NCBI GenBank assembly: GCA_017467405.1
Contig: JAFTSH010000001.1
Location: 417,542-481,541, forward strand
Direction of reading: 5' to 3'
Length of the DNA: 64,000 nucleotides
DNA from: Clostridia bacterium
GTDB taxonomy: Bacteria > Bacillota > Clostridia > Oscillospirales > Acutalibacteraceae
The number at the start of each line of letters is the position of its first letter. Position 1 is the stretch's first letter. Positions 26,127-34,250 of the stretch are shown here, in pieces. The position numbers were made by a program, and so were the translations under genes. The notes beneath the pieces were generated by a model. It did not search any database. It was not told where the DNA came from and saw nothing but the letters and a program-made list of their open reading frames with translations.

Positions 26127-26155
26127 ATTATATCATACTTTCGCCCGCCCTGCAA
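26127..26155 (-). promoter_or_regulatory. Promoter of the pseudouridine synthase gene
   Basis: On the minus strand TTGCAG (26155-26150), 17 bp, TATAAT (26132-26127). The resulting leader contains an inverted repeat whose arms CCTCGCA (26086-26092) and TGCGAGG (26119-26125), plus inner GGACG/CGTCC, include the ribosome binding site. Confidence 0.7.
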
Positions 26156-26169
26156 TCGGATTGACGCAA

Positions 26170-26667
26170 TTAATCCGAAAGAGCCTCCTTGCCTATCATA
26201 AGCCCCGTCGTTTCGTCAAGCGCAAAGCCGTGCATAAAGCCGTCCGAGCTGTAGGTGCATACGTCACCGCCGATCACCGCACCGTCCAGCACCAGAATAT
26301 CCGCAAAAACCTCGTCGTCGCAGTCGGGATAGTTGAGTATCGGCAGGGTGTACCGCGTGACCGTCTTTCCTCTGTACGCCGACAGATCGAACCCCTGCGC
26401 GGTCTGAATATCGTTATACTTAGTATATACCTCGTCAAACACCTCGGGTATCACGATAATATCGGAGGTCTCGCCCTTTGAATCGGTCTCCCAACCGAAG
26501 TTTTTCAGAAAATCCACCCTCTGCGCCTGCGTTTCGGCTCGGCAGTCAAGACTGCTGTCGGTCGGAGTCTCGGTAAAACGGTCGATCATAATAAGAGCCA
26601 CGACGACGAGTACCATGGCGATCACCGTAAGCACCGTCCGCTTATTCATCTTGGTCAAAAAAAACAT
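26170..26667 (-). CDS. DUF4830-domain membrane-anchored protein
   Basis: A 165-residue protein with one N-terminal membrane helix (about residues 8-28) and an extracytoplasmic domain. The domain matches DUF4830: AETQAQRVDFLKNFGWE, then FDEVYTKYNDIQTAQGFDLS, YRGKTVTRYTLPILNYP and a final DGFMHGFALDE. The function of this family is unknown; it is common in Clostridia. The ATG at 26667 is favoured because GGGGGTG lies about 9 nt upstream, in the 3-prime arm of the preceding gene's terminator hairpin. An ATG at 26649 is the alternative. It follows the phosphohexomutase gene. Confidence 0.72.
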   Translation of the reverse strand: MFFLTKMNKRTVLTVIAMVLVVVALIMIDRFTETPTDSSLDCRAETQAQRVDFLKNFGWETDSKGETSDIIVIPEVFDEVYTKYNDIQTAQGFDLSAYRGKTVTRYTLPILNYPDCDDEVFADILVLDGAVIGGDVCTYSSDGFMHGFALDETTGLMIGKEALSD

Positions 26668-26709
26668 AATAACGCGCACCCCCATACGTTAAAAGGTATG
26701 CGGGTGCGC
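26657..26709 (-). terminator. Terminator of the phosphohexomutase gene, overlapping the next gene start
   Basis: GCGCACCC at 26674-26681 pairs with GGGTGCGC at 26702-26709, extended by CATAC/GTATG after one mismatch. On the minus strand a T-rich tract follows (complement of 26657-26665). The ribosome site and start codon of the DUF4830 gene lie in the 3-prime arm and the tail, so termination and translation of that gene are linked. Confidence 0.75.
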
Positions 26710-26736
26710 AAAGGGTTAGAATTTGTCCCCGAAGGC

Positions 26737-28221
26737 TTACGCCGAAAGGGAGGTGAATTTTGAAAGGTATTCGGTGACCTCGTCAAGAATCCTTGAAGCA
26801 CCGCTGGGCAGATCGCTTTCGGCGTTGAGAGGCATGATAGGATCGTGTACGCTGAGCCTCAGCAGGAACCATCCGTCCGGCACCGACACGCGTATTCCGT
26901 CGCGGTTGTCGTCGGCAACCCTCCAGCCGTCCTGCGTTGCGGCGTATTTTTCAAGCTCGGAGAGCACCGCCTCGCCGTACGCCCTGAAGTCCTTTTCGTT
27001 GATCCTGAATCTCTTTTCGAGTGACTGTGCAGGCTCCTTGAGCCCCGAAATAAGATCGCAGACCGTCCTGCCCTCGCGGCGGAGCTTCGCCGCCTTGACG
27101 ATCACCCTCGTCATCAGGTAGGCGCCGTCGTCAAGGAAATAGTTCTCGCGCAGAGCCGCGTGTCCCGAGGTCTCAATGGCAAGAGGGCTGTCGATGCCCG
27201 CCTCGCAAAGTCTTACGGATTCGTTGATTACGTTCTTGTAGCCGCGCTTGAAGCGGTGATGTACTCCGCCGAGCTCCTTTTCGATAAACGTCTTCAGCCC
27301 GTCCGAGGTGGTGGAGTCGGTGACTATGGTACCGCCGGGGCAGTTTTCGAGCGCCATTACCGACGCGAGAGCTATCAGACGGTTGCGGTTGATCTCCCTG
27401 CCGTCGGGGCCTACGCAGCCTGCGCGGTCAACGTCGGTATCGAATATAACGCCGAGATCGGCTCCGCTTTCCTTTACCGCCTCGCAGATCGAAGCGATGG
27501 CCTCCTGCTCCTCGGGGTTGGGAATATGATTGGGGAAGCGGCCGTCGGGCTCAAGATATCTGCTGCCCGAGACGTCGGCTCCGAGCGGGGCGAGTACCTT
27601 TTCGGCAAAAAATCCGCCTGCTCCGTTGCCCGCGTCAACCGCAATATGAAAGCCCTCGAGGGGTCTGTCCCCGTTACCGACGCCGTCGATTATTATTTTT
27701 CTCAGGTGTGCCGCGTAGTCCGACATAAAGTCCACGTCGGCAACGGATCCTCCGTCTGCCTTTTCGGGGTGCTCGCCGTCCTGTGCCTTCTGAAGCACCG
27801 CCTCAATATCGCAGGAATCAAATCCGCCTGCACGGGTGAAGAATTTAAGACCGTTGCGTTCCATCGGATGATGGCTGGCCGTGATCTGTACCGCGCCGTC
27901 GGTGTCCAGCATAACGGTGGTCATAAACATGGCGGGCGTAGAGGCAAGGGAGCAGTTGCTCACCCTTGCGCCGCAACGCACGAGCCTGTCGATAACCGCC
28001 TTGCGTATGCGCTCGGCCGAGACGCGTGAATCGTGACCTACCGCTACGTGAAGCTCGTTCGGAGCCTTTTGGGTCATTTCGCTCAGACGCAGTACGAAGC
28101 CGTCTGCAAAATCGCTTATCATTTCATCGGTGAGATTGACGTCTGGGCCGCCCTCAAGCTTGACCGCAACACCCCTGATGTCGGTGCCGCTTTTGTATGA
28201 GTGATAAAGGCTGTTAAGCAT
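26737..28221 (-). CDS. Phosphoglucomutase/phosphomannomutase family protein
   Basis: A 494-residue alpha-D-phosphohexomutase. The phosphoserine loop is TASHHPMERNGLK (most relatives have TASHNP), the magnesium loop is DTDVDRAG, the sugar-binding loop is ETSGHAALRENYFLDDGAY, and the C-terminal phosphate-binding domain has RVSVPDGWFLLRLS. It interconverts hexose 1- and 6-phosphates. The GH38 operon would yield mannose, so a mannose 1-/6-phosphate role would fit, but general cell-wall sugar metabolism is equally likely. The ATG at 28221 has GGAGAG upstream. It has its own promoter, divergent from holB. Confidence 0.87.
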   Translation of the reverse strand: MLNSLYHSYKSGTDIRGVAVKLEGGPDVNLTDEMISDFADGFVLRLSEMTQKAPNELHVAVGHDSRVSAERIRKAVIDRLVRCGARVSNCSLASTPAMFMTTVMLDTDGAVQITASHHPMERNGLKFFTRAGGFDSCDIEAVLQKAQDGEHPEKADGGSVADVDFMSDYAAHLRKIIIDGVGNGDRPLEGFHIAVDAGNGAGGFFAEKVLAPLGADVSGSRYLEPDGRFPNHIPNPEEQEAIASICEAVKESGADLGVIFDTDVDRAGCVGPDGREINRNRLIALASVMALENCPGGTIVTDSTTSDGLKTFIEKELGGVHHRFKRGYKNVINESVRLCEAGIDSPLAIETSGHAALRENYFLDDGAYLMTRVIVKAAKLRREGRTVCDLISGLKEPAQSLEKRFRINEKDFRAYGEAVLSELEKYAATQDGWRVADDNRDGIRVSVPDGWFLLRLSVHDPIMPLNAESDLPSGASRILDEVTEYLSKFTSLSA

Positions 28222-28261
28222 ATTTTTACTCTCCGTTCGATCAGATGATTGGTTAATGCTT

Positions 28262-28290
28262 ATTATACAGTACCTGCCTGATTGTTTCAA
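28262..28290 (-). promoter_or_regulatory. Promoter of the phosphohexomutase gene
   Basis: On the minus strand TTGAAA (28290-28285), 17 bp, TATAAT (28267-28262); near consensus. Confidence 0.8.
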
Positions 28291-28324
28291 TACCGCGTTG
28301 TGTGAAATATTTTGAATGTAATTA

Positions 28325-28353
28325 TTGATAAAACGTCGGGTTTATGTTAATAT
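28325..28353 (+). promoter_or_regulatory. Promoter of the holB-ricT genes
   Basis: TTGATA at 28325-28330, 17 bp, TAATAT at 28348-28353. A TATAAT at 28351-28356 overlaps it with a longer spacer. Leader of about 38 nt. Confidence 0.65.
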
Positions 28354-28397
28354 AATCAGAGTAAGTTAATCCGCATCGCGTAAAAGCAGGTTGTGAA

Positions 28398-29252
28398 ATG
28401 GACGTTCGTGAGTTTTTTGTTGAAAAGGGATTCGATCTCGCACGTCTGCCTCAGTCGGTGATAATCGACTCGGGCGGACGGGAGAGCCGTGAAAAAGCAG
28501 CAAAGCTCCTTGCCTCGGCCGTGCAGTGCCGCGGCAGCGATAAGCCCTGCGGTGAGTGTACTGCCTGCCGCAAGGTCGGCTCGGACAGCCATCCCGACGT
28601 CAGCACCGTTTCGGTCGCAAAGGGTAAAAAGCTGGTCTCGGTCGCACAGGTAAGAGAGGTGCGCACCGCCGCGTACGTCCGTCCTCACGAGGGCGAGGCA
28701 CGGGTATTTATCTTTCCCGACGCCGACTGTATGACCGACGAGGCACAGAACGCCCTGCTCAAGGTGATGGAAGAACCGCCCGCAGGTCTGCTTTTCGTGT
28801 TTTGCCTGCCCCACGCGGGTGCTCTGCTGCCTACCGTGCGTTCAAGAAGCGTGACCGTATCTCTGCCCTTTGAGGGTGAGGAGATCTCGGGTGCCGCCGC
28901 AGAAAAGCGGCGTGCCGCGGTTTCGGCCTTTGCGAAGGCGGCGGTTTCGGGCAGTGAGGCTGACCTGATCGCCTCGACGGTTCCGCTTGATAAGGACAGA
29001 AAGCTGATGCTCGAGGTCTTTTCCCTCTTCAGGGTGGTGCTTCGCGATGCCGTGGCCGTAAGAGGCTCCGCCGCGCTTGTTTCGGGGTGCGGTGAGGAGG
29101 CGGCAATGCTGTCGGCCGCCGTCAGCAAGGCTAAGCTGATACGGATGGACGCCGCAACCGCGACCGCCTGTGCCGCTCTTGAAAGGAACGGTAAGGAATC
29201 GGTCGTTTCGTCAAGGCTTTGCGGCGAGATAAAGAATATATTGTCAGAATGA
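28398..29252 (+). CDS. holB: DNA polymerase III delta prime subunit (clamp loader)
   Basis: A 284-residue AAA+ clamp-loader subunit. As in other delta prime proteins the ATP-binding loop is degenerate (DSGGRESREKAAKLLAS instead of GxxGxGKT). A zinc module follows (cysteines in CRGSDKPCGECTACRK). Further motifs are FPDADCMTDEAQNALLKVME and a VRSRS sensor-like arginine region. It helps load the sliding clamp at replication forks. The ribosome site is weak (AGGTTGTG). ricT follows after 14 nt, the order found in many Firmicutes, which supports the call. Confidence 0.88.
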   Translation: MDVREFFVEKGFDLARLPQSVIIDSGGRESREKAAKLLASAVQCRGSDKPCGECTACRKVGSDSHPDVSTVSVAKGKKLVSVAQVREVRTAAYVRPHEGEARVFIFPDADCMTDEAQNALLKVMEEPPAGLLFVFCLPHAGALLPTVRSRSVTVSLPFEGEEISGAAAEKRRAAVSAFAKAAVSGSEADLIASTVPLDKDRKLMLEVFSLFRVVLRDAVAVRGSAALVSGCGEEAAMLSAAVSKAKLIRMDAATATACAALERNGKESVVSSRLCGEIKNILSE

Positions 29253-29266
29253 CTTTGGAGGTAACA

Positions 29267-30322
29267 ATGGCCCATATCGTAGGTGTCAGATTCAAGGAAG
29301 CCGGTAAGGTGTACTATTTCGATCCGGCAGGCTTTAAGGTCGCCAAGGGAGAGCTTGCGGTGGTCGAGACCGCCCACGGCGTCGAGTGCGGCGAGTGTAT
29401 GATCGCCAACAGCGAGATTCCCGATTCGGAGGTCGTAAAGCCCCTCAAAAAGGTGCTGCGTCTTGCAACGCCGGAGGACGTAAAGAAGCACGAGGAGAAA
29501 CTTAAAAAGCAGATAACCGCCTTTGAGATCTGCTCGGAAAAGATCGTGAAGCACGGTCTTGACATGAAGCTGGTCGAGGTCGAGTACTCCTTTGACGGCA
29601 GTAAGATAATTTTCTACTTTACCTCGGACGGCAGGGTGGATTTCCGCGAGCTTGTCAAGGATCTCGCTTCGGTGTTCCGCACGAGGATCGAGCTCAGACA
29701 GATAGGCGTCAGGGACGAGGCCAAGATGCTCGGCGGTCTGGGCATCTGCGGACGCGAGTTCTGTTGCTCGGGCTTTTTGTCCGATTTCCAGCCCGTTTCG
29801 ATCAAGATGGCAAAGGAGCAGGGCCTTTCGCTTAATCCCGTGAAGATATCGGGCACCTGCGGAAGACTGATGTGCTGTCTTAAATACGAACAGGACGCCT
29901 ACGAGTATCTCGCCAAAATGACCCCGAGGGTAGGCTCGGTCGTAAGAAGCGAGGACGGCCTTCAGGGTGTCGTTACTGAGGTCAACCTCATTTCGGGCAA
30001 CGTAAGGGTAAAGCCCGACAGTGCCGCCGATGCCGCTCCCGTCACGGTACACAGAGATAAGCTCACCGTCCTTCGTCAGCGCGGTCAGAGAAACGAGCCT
30101 TCCGAGGTCGAAGAGACCGAACCGCAGGCGGCCGTTCAGCCCGAAAGGAAGGAACAGCCCCGCCGTGAGCAGTCCGAGCCCGAGGCGTCACCCTCAAACG
30201 ACGCCGCGACGGACGACGCAGACAAGCCCCGTCAGAACCAGCGCCGCGACCGCCGCAGACGCCGCGGACCGAGGGGTGACGGCGGTGCGCGCCCTCAGAA
30301 CAAGCCCGAAAACAAGGCCTAA
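29267..30322 (+). CDS. ricT: RicT (YaaT, PSP1 family) RNA maturation factor
   Basis: A 351-residue protein. The PSP1 domain starts at residue 1 (VGVRFKEAGKVYYFDP). The conserved core holds DGRVDFRELVKDLASVFRTR, IELRQIGVRDEAK, then the cysteine-rich ICGREFCCSGFL and GTCGRLMCCLKYE. In Bacillus RicT acts with RicA and RicF as an Fe-S-containing complex that partners RNase Y. The last 75 residues are a low-complexity tail, first acidic/Gln-rich then very basic (RRDRRRRRGPRGDGG), longer than in Bacillus and possibly RNA-binding. The ATG at 29267 has TTGGAGG upstream. Confidence 0.92.
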   Translation: MAHIVGVRFKEAGKVYYFDPAGFKVAKGELAVVETAHGVECGECMIANSEIPDSEVVKPLKKVLRLATPEDVKKHEEKLKKQITAFEICSEKIVKHGLDMKLVEVEYSFDGSKIIFYFTSDGRVDFRELVKDLASVFRTRIELRQIGVRDEAKMLGGLGICGREFCCSGFLSDFQPVSIKMAKEQGLSLNPVKISGTCGRLMCCLKYEQDAYEYLAKMTPRVGSVVRSEDGLQGVVTEVNLISGNVRVKPDSAADAAPVTVHRDKLTVLRQRGQRNEPSEVEETEPQAAVQPERKEQPRREQSEPEASPSNDAATDDADKPRQNQRRDRRRRRGPRGDGGARPQNKPENKA

Positions 30323-30367
30323 AAGGGGAAGCGTCTTCGTCCGAAATACGATTATTACAAATTTCTC

Positions 30368-30395
30368 TTGCATTTTTAAAAACATGTGTTAAAAT
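30368..30395 (+). promoter_or_regulatory. Promoter of the ferredoxin gene
   Basis: TTGCAT at 30368-30373, 16 bp, and TAAAAT at 30390-30395 with an upstream TG (extended -10). It implies a short leader and independent expression of the ferredoxin. Confidence 0.6.
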
Positions 30396-30430
30396 AAAGT
30401 AAATCGACATCGGACGGAGGTGTGATTTTA

Positions 30431-30598
30431 ATGGCTTACAAAATTACCGATGAGTGCATTTCTTGCGGTGCTTGCGCAGCAGGCTGCCCCGTTGAGGCTA
30501 TCGCCGAGGGTGATGACAAGTATGTAATCGACGCCGATAAGTGCATCGATTGCGGCGCTTGCGCAGACGGTTGCCCCGTTGACGCTATCGAGGAATAA
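30431..30598 (+). CDS. 2[4Fe-4S] ferredoxin
   Basis: A 55-residue clostridial ferredoxin. It has two CxxCxxCxxxCP motifs, CISCGACAAGCP near residue 9 and CIDCGACADGCP near residue 38, ligating two [4Fe-4S] clusters. The pseudo-two-fold repeat and acidic character are typical. It carries low-potential electrons in fermentative metabolism (pyruvate:ferredoxin oxidoreductase, hydrogenase). RBS GGAGG precedes the ATG by 10 nt; own promoter and a strong terminator make it monocistronic. Confidence 0.95.
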   Translation: MAYKITDECISCGACAAGCPVEAIAEGDDKYVIDADKCIDCGACADGCPVDAIEE

Positions 30599-30612
30599 TT
30601 CTCACAAAAAAC

Positions 30613-30656
30613 AAGAGCAAACACTTGAGATTTTCAAGGTGTTTGCTCTTTTTTGT
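30613..30656. terminator. Bidirectional terminator after the ferredoxin gene
   Basis: AAGAGCAAACACTTGA at 30613-30628 pairs with TCAAGGTGTTTGCTCTT at 30634-30650 (one bulge), followed by TTTTGTT. The A run upstream provides a T tail for the minus-strand gene ending at 30668. Confidence 0.88.
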
Positions 30657-30667
30657 TGCTTTTGATT

Positions 30668-31399
30668 TTACAGTGCGTAGAAGCCGGAATCAAGCTGAAC
30701 GATCTCCTCGTCACCGATCCTGAAATAGTTTCTTACCGGCTCGTCAAAGGTGTGGTAATCGGTCGTTTCAAAGGAGTCGAGATCAATGCGGAGTATCTTA
30801 CCGTCGGAGCAGATCAGCACGCTGCGTTTGTCGGCCCAGATTCCCTCGGGATTCTCGAAGCTCTTGAGCTTTCCGCCGCCTATCCTCAGCTCGTCGTGCA
30901 TGCTTGCGGCGTCGTACTTGACGACGGCTCCGTTTTTGGAATAGGTAGCCCAGAGAACTCCGCCGTCGTGATGTACGCAGCAGGGCGGCTCGCCGTTGAA
31001 GCAAAGGTTGCCTATCCACGAAAGCTCGTCGGAGGAGTTGACGATGCGCGCTTCGCCGTTCGGATCAATAACCAGCTGATGCTTCGGATCAAGGCTGATT
31101 ATCTTGCACAGCAGATATTTCTTGAAATCACGCTGGTAGTTATCGAAATTGATGCCGAACTTTGCAAGAAGATAAACGCTGCGCGTGACGGGGTAGACCG
31201 CCTGATCGTCAAAACGGTAGATCTTGTACCCGACGGTCATTTTGTCGGTCTGCTCGGCCTCCTTGGCTTCGTCAGCCTCGCTTTGGGCCGGTTCGGTAAG
31301 CTCTGCGGTGTTTTTGCCGGCAGGCTGCTGGGCAATAAAGACGAATCCGTTATTTACAGGCAGGGGAGCAAAGGCTCCCTCTCCGTATAGCTGTTTCAT
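30668..31399 (-). CDS. Protein of unknown function downstream of rex
   Basis: A 243-residue soluble protein I do not recognise. It has no signal peptide or membrane segment. The first 55 residues include an acidic Ala/Glu-rich linker (about 30-52). The rest contains short beta-strand-like repeats (DGGVLWATYSKNGAVVKYD, NPEGIWADKRSVLICSDGKI, LRIDLDSFETTDYH) suggestive of a partial beta-propeller. RBS AAGGGAG. It lies 13 nt downstream of rex and is probably cotranscribed with aconitase and rex, so a link to redox state is possible but unsupported by motifs. Confidence 0.7.
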   Translation of the reverse strand: MKQLYGEGAFAPLPVNNGFVFIAQQPAGKNTAELTEPAQSEADEAKEAEQTDKMTVGYKIYRFDDQAVYPVTRSVYLLAKFGINFDNYQRDFKKYLLCKIISLDPKHQLVIDPNGEARIVNSSDELSWIGNLCFNGEPPCCVHHDGGVLWATYSKNGAVVKYDAASMHDELRIGGGKLKSFENPEGIWADKRSVLICSDGKILRIDLDSFETTDYHTFDEPVRNYFRIGDEEIVQLDSGFYAL

Positions 31400-31412
31400 T
31401 TTTTGCTCCCTT

Positions 31413-32045
31413 TCAGTTTTTGTTGAGCTTGTAGCAAAGGGTCATAAAGGAATCGTTGAGGTGAATGTTCTCAACCTGCAGGTCGGGGTAGTTAAGCGCT
31501 ACGTCGTAGTGAGTGAAGTTGAGCATGCCCTTGATGCCGAGGGAGTTAAGCTGAGCGGCTACCTCGGGCGCCGCAGAGGTGGGTACGCAGAGCACCGCCA
31601 CGGTCGGCAGGTTTTCCTTGCAGAACTCCTCAAGACCGCTGATGTGCCGCGTCGGCATCCCGAGTATCATCTGTCCTGCCATCGACTCCTTTTTGTCAAA
31701 TACGCCGATGATATCAAAGGTCTTGAATTCGTAGGTAATGTAGGTGGCGATTGCGCGTCCGATGTTACCTGCACCGATGATGATGGCCTTTTTGCGGTTG
31801 TTCAGGCCGAGTATCTTTCCGATCTCGGTCTGAAGCTGTCTTACGTTGTAGCCGTAACCCTGCTGACCGAAGCCGCCGAAGCAGTTAAGGTCCTGACGTA
31901 TCTGGCTGGCCGTAAAGCCCATTCTGTTTGAAAGCTCACGCGAGGAGATTCGCTCGGTACCGAGTTCGAGCAGATCGCAGAGGAATCTGTAATATCGGGG
32001 CATCCTTTTGATGACCGACATCGAAATAAGTCCGGGTTTTGACAT
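31413..32045 (-). CDS. rex: Redox-sensing repressor Rex
   Basis: A 210-residue repressor. The N-terminal winged helix has MPRYYRFLCDLLELGTERIS and the Rex recognition segment SSRELSNRMGFTASQIRQDL, then FGGFGQQGYGYNV. The Rossmann domain has GAGNIGRA (near residue 91) and binds NADH, which releases the protein from DNA. Rex represses fermentation and respiration genes when NAD is high. It lies 13 nt after aconitase and should share its promoter. Rex-like palindromes occur at 34061-34078 (its own operon) and 54433-54450. Confidence 0.95.
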   Translation of the reverse strand: MSKPGLISMSVIKRMPRYYRFLCDLLELGTERISSRELSNRMGFTASQIRQDLNCFGGFGQQGYGYNVRQLQTEIGKILGLNNRKKAIIIGAGNIGRAIATYITYEFKTFDIIGVFDKKESMAGQMILGMPTRHISGLEEFCKENLPTVAVLCVPTSAAPEVAAQLNSLGIKGMLNFTHYDVALNYPDLQVENIHLNDSFMTLCYKLNKN

Positions 32046-32058
32046 ATTATCACTTCCG

Positions 32059-33999
32059 TTAATTATTGTGTCCGGATTCTCTTGTGTAATCGAGAAGTCC
32101 GCCGCAGAGGAGAATCTCGCGCTGTCTCTCGGAGAGGGCGTGGGAAAGGGGAATTACCTGACCGGTGGTGTTGTTTACGAGCTCAAGCGGCTCGCCGTTT
32201 TTAACGCGCTCGCGGAGAGCGGGCAGCGAAAGGCTGTCACCCTGAGAGATCCTGTCGTAGTCGGCGGGATCGGCAAAGGTGAGGGGGAGTATTCCCGCGT
32301 TGACGAGGTTTGCACAGTGGATTCTGGCGAAGGACTTGACGATGACCGCTCTGATTCCGAGATAAAGAGGAACGAGTGCGGCGTGCTCTCTTGAGGAGCC
32401 CTGACCGTAGTTCTCGCCGCCGATAACGAATCCGCGTCCCGCGGCCTTCGCTCTTTCGGGGAAGCTGGTGTCACATACACCGAAGCAGAAGTTCGAGAGA
32501 TAGGGGATGTTTGAACGGTAGGGGAGGATCTTTGCACCGGCAGGCATAATGTGGTCGGTGGTGATGTTGTCGCCCACCTTTAGCACCGCCTCAGCCGTAA
32601 GCTCCTCGGGCATGGGCTCGGTCTGGGGGAAGGGCTTGATGTTGGGACCCATGAGTACCTCAACCGAAGCCGCATCCTCAACCGAAGCGGGGAGTGCGAT
32701 CATATTGTCGTTTACGAGAAAGCTCTCGGGCAGTGTGACGACGGGCTCTTCACCGAGATCACGGGGATCGGTGAGATATCCCGTAACGGCGGAGGCAGCG
32801 GCGATCTCGGGGCTGACGAGATAGATGTTTCCGTCTGCGGTACCGCTTCTGCCCTCAAAGTTTCTGTTGAAGGTGCGCAGCGAGATTCCCGCCGAGTTGG
32901 GGGACTGACCCATTCCGATGCAGGGACCGCAGGCACATTCAAGCACCCTTGCGCCGGCGTCTATGATGTCGGCAAGAGCACCGCATTCGGCCATCATCGA
33001 GTATACCTGCTTCGAGCCGGGGGCAACGGCAAGAGAAACGTTTTCAGCCACCGTCTTGCCCTTGAGTATCGCGGCAACCTTGAGCATATCGCGCAGTGAT
33101 GAGTTGGTGCAGGAGCCGATGCAGACCTGATCAACCTTGATCTTTCCGATCTCTCTGACCTTTTTAACGTTATCGGGGCTGTGGGGCATTGCCGCAGACG
33201 GCTCGATATTGCACAGATCAATGTCGATCACGAGATCGTATTCGGCGTCGGGATCGGCAAAAACGGGGGAGTACGCCTCGGGGCGTCCCTGCGCGGTAAG
33301 GAATTCCTTGGTTACCTCGTCAGAGGGGAAGACCGAGGTGGTGGCACCCAGCTCGGCGCCCATGTTGGTGATGGTAGCCCTTTCGGGAACGGTCAGGGTG
33401 GAAACGCCCTCGCCGCCGTATTCGATTATTCTTCCGACTCCGCCCTTGACGCTCATGATGCGGAGCACCTCAAGGATGATGTCCTTTGCCGAGCACCAGG
33501 GGGAGAGCTTTCCGGTGAGATTGATTCTCACCATCTCGGGCATGGGAATGTGGTATGCACCGCCGCCCATAGCAACCGCAACGTCAAGTCCGCCGGCGCC
33601 GAAGGCGAGCATTCCGAGGCCGCCGCCCGTCGGGGTGTGGCTGTCGGAGCCGATGAGCGTCTTTCCGGGAATTCCGAAACGCTCAAGGTGTACCTGATGG
33701 CAGATTCCGTTGCCGGGACGGCTGAAACGGATTCCGCGCTTTTTTGCCACCGACTGAATAAAGCGGTGGTCGTCGGCATTTTCAAAGCCGTTTTGCAGAG
33801 TGTTGTGGTCTATGTAGGCAACGCTCAGCTCGGTGCGCACCCTCTCGATACCCATAGCCTCAAATTCGAGATAAGCCATGGTACCGGTGGCGTCCTGTGT
33901 GAGAGTCTGATCTATTTTCAGCGCAACGTCGGAGCCGGGGATCATTTCACCCGACACGAGATGCGACCTGATGATCTTCTGTGCAATTGTGTAACCCAA
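32059..33999 (-). CDS. Aconitate hydratase
   Basis: A 646-residue aconitase of the short bacterial type (mitochondrial-like order without the long AcnA linker). It catalyses citrate-isocitrate isomerisation with a [4Fe-4S] cluster. Cluster cysteines lie in GSCTNSS and in ECACGPCIGMGQSP. Substrate loops SDSHTPTGGGLGML and NYGQGSSREHAAL are present. I take TTG at 33999 as the start because GAGG sits 8 nt upstream and the protein then begins GYTIAQKII like relatives. An ATG at 34020 lacks a ribosome site. It heads an operon with rex. The enzyme probably serves glutamate synthesis from citrate rather than a full cycle. Confidence 0.92.
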   Translation of the reverse strand: MGYTIAQKIIRSHLVSGEMIPGSDVALKIDQTLTQDATGTMAYLEFEAMGIERVRTELSVAYIDHNTLQNGFENADDHRFIQSVAKKRGIRFSRPGNGICHQVHLERFGIPGKTLIGSDSHTPTGGGLGMLAFGAGGLDVAVAMGGGAYHIPMPEMVRINLTGKLSPWCSAKDIILEVLRIMSVKGGVGRIIEYGGEGVSTLTVPERATITNMGAELGATTSVFPSDEVTKEFLTAQGRPEAYSPVFADPDAEYDLVIDIDLCNIEPSAAMPHSPDNVKKVREIGKIKVDQVCIGSCTNSSLRDMLKVAAILKGKTVAENVSLAVAPGSKQVYSMMAECGALADIIDAGARVLECACGPCIGMGQSPNSAGISLRTFNRNFEGRSGTADGNIYLVSPEIAAASAVTGYLTDPRDLGEEPVVTLPESFLVNDNMIALPASVEDAASVEVLMGPNIKPFPQTEPMPEELTAEAVLKVGDNITTDHIMPAGAKILPYRSNIPYLSNFCFGVCDTSFPERAKAAGRGFVIGGENYGQGSSREHAALVPLYLGIRAVIVKSFARIHCANLVNAGILPLTFADPADYDRISQGDSLSLPALRERVKNGEPLELVNNTTGQVIPLSHALSERQREILLCGGLLDYTRESGHNN

Positions 34000-34038
34000 T
34001 GAAATCGCCTCGCTGTACATTTTTTTAACAATGTTATA

Positions 34039-34067
34039 ATTATGCACCAAAAGATCGGGATTGTCAA
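34039..34067 (-). promoter_or_regulatory. Promoter of the aconitase-rex operon
   Basis: On the minus strand TTGACA (34067-34062), 17 bp, CATAAT (34044-34039). The -35 box lies inside a Rex-like palindrome. Confidence 0.72.
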
Positions 34068-34078
34068 TCATTTAACAG
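34061..34078. promoter_or_regulatory. Rex-like operator overlapping the aconitase-rex promoter
   Basis: The 18-bp sequence TTGTCAATCATTTAACAG matches the clostridial Rex consensus TTGTTAANNNNTTAACAA at all but two fixed positions. It covers the -35 box, so Rex could autoregulate its operon. Confidence 0.5.
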
Positions 34079-34154
34079 CAAATATATCATATATATTTAA
34101 TCCGGGCAGAACATAATTATGTAAACGCATATTCCATATACATATAATAAAACC

Positions 34155-34183
34155 TTGAAATCGCCGTATCCCCGTGGTATAAT
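34155..34183 (+). promoter_or_regulatory. Promoter of the tepA-uppP genes
   Basis: TTGAAA at 34155-34160, 17 bp, TATAAT at 34178-34183. Leader of about 60 nt. A 12-bp perfect palindrome (ACATAATTATGT, around 34111-34122) lies between this and the divergent aconitase promoter. Confidence 0.8.
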
Positions 34184-34250
34184 CAAATAGAATAATATCA
34201 TGTATTTCTGCGCCTTTGCTTCGCAAAATAAATGCAAAGGAGAGATGTAC

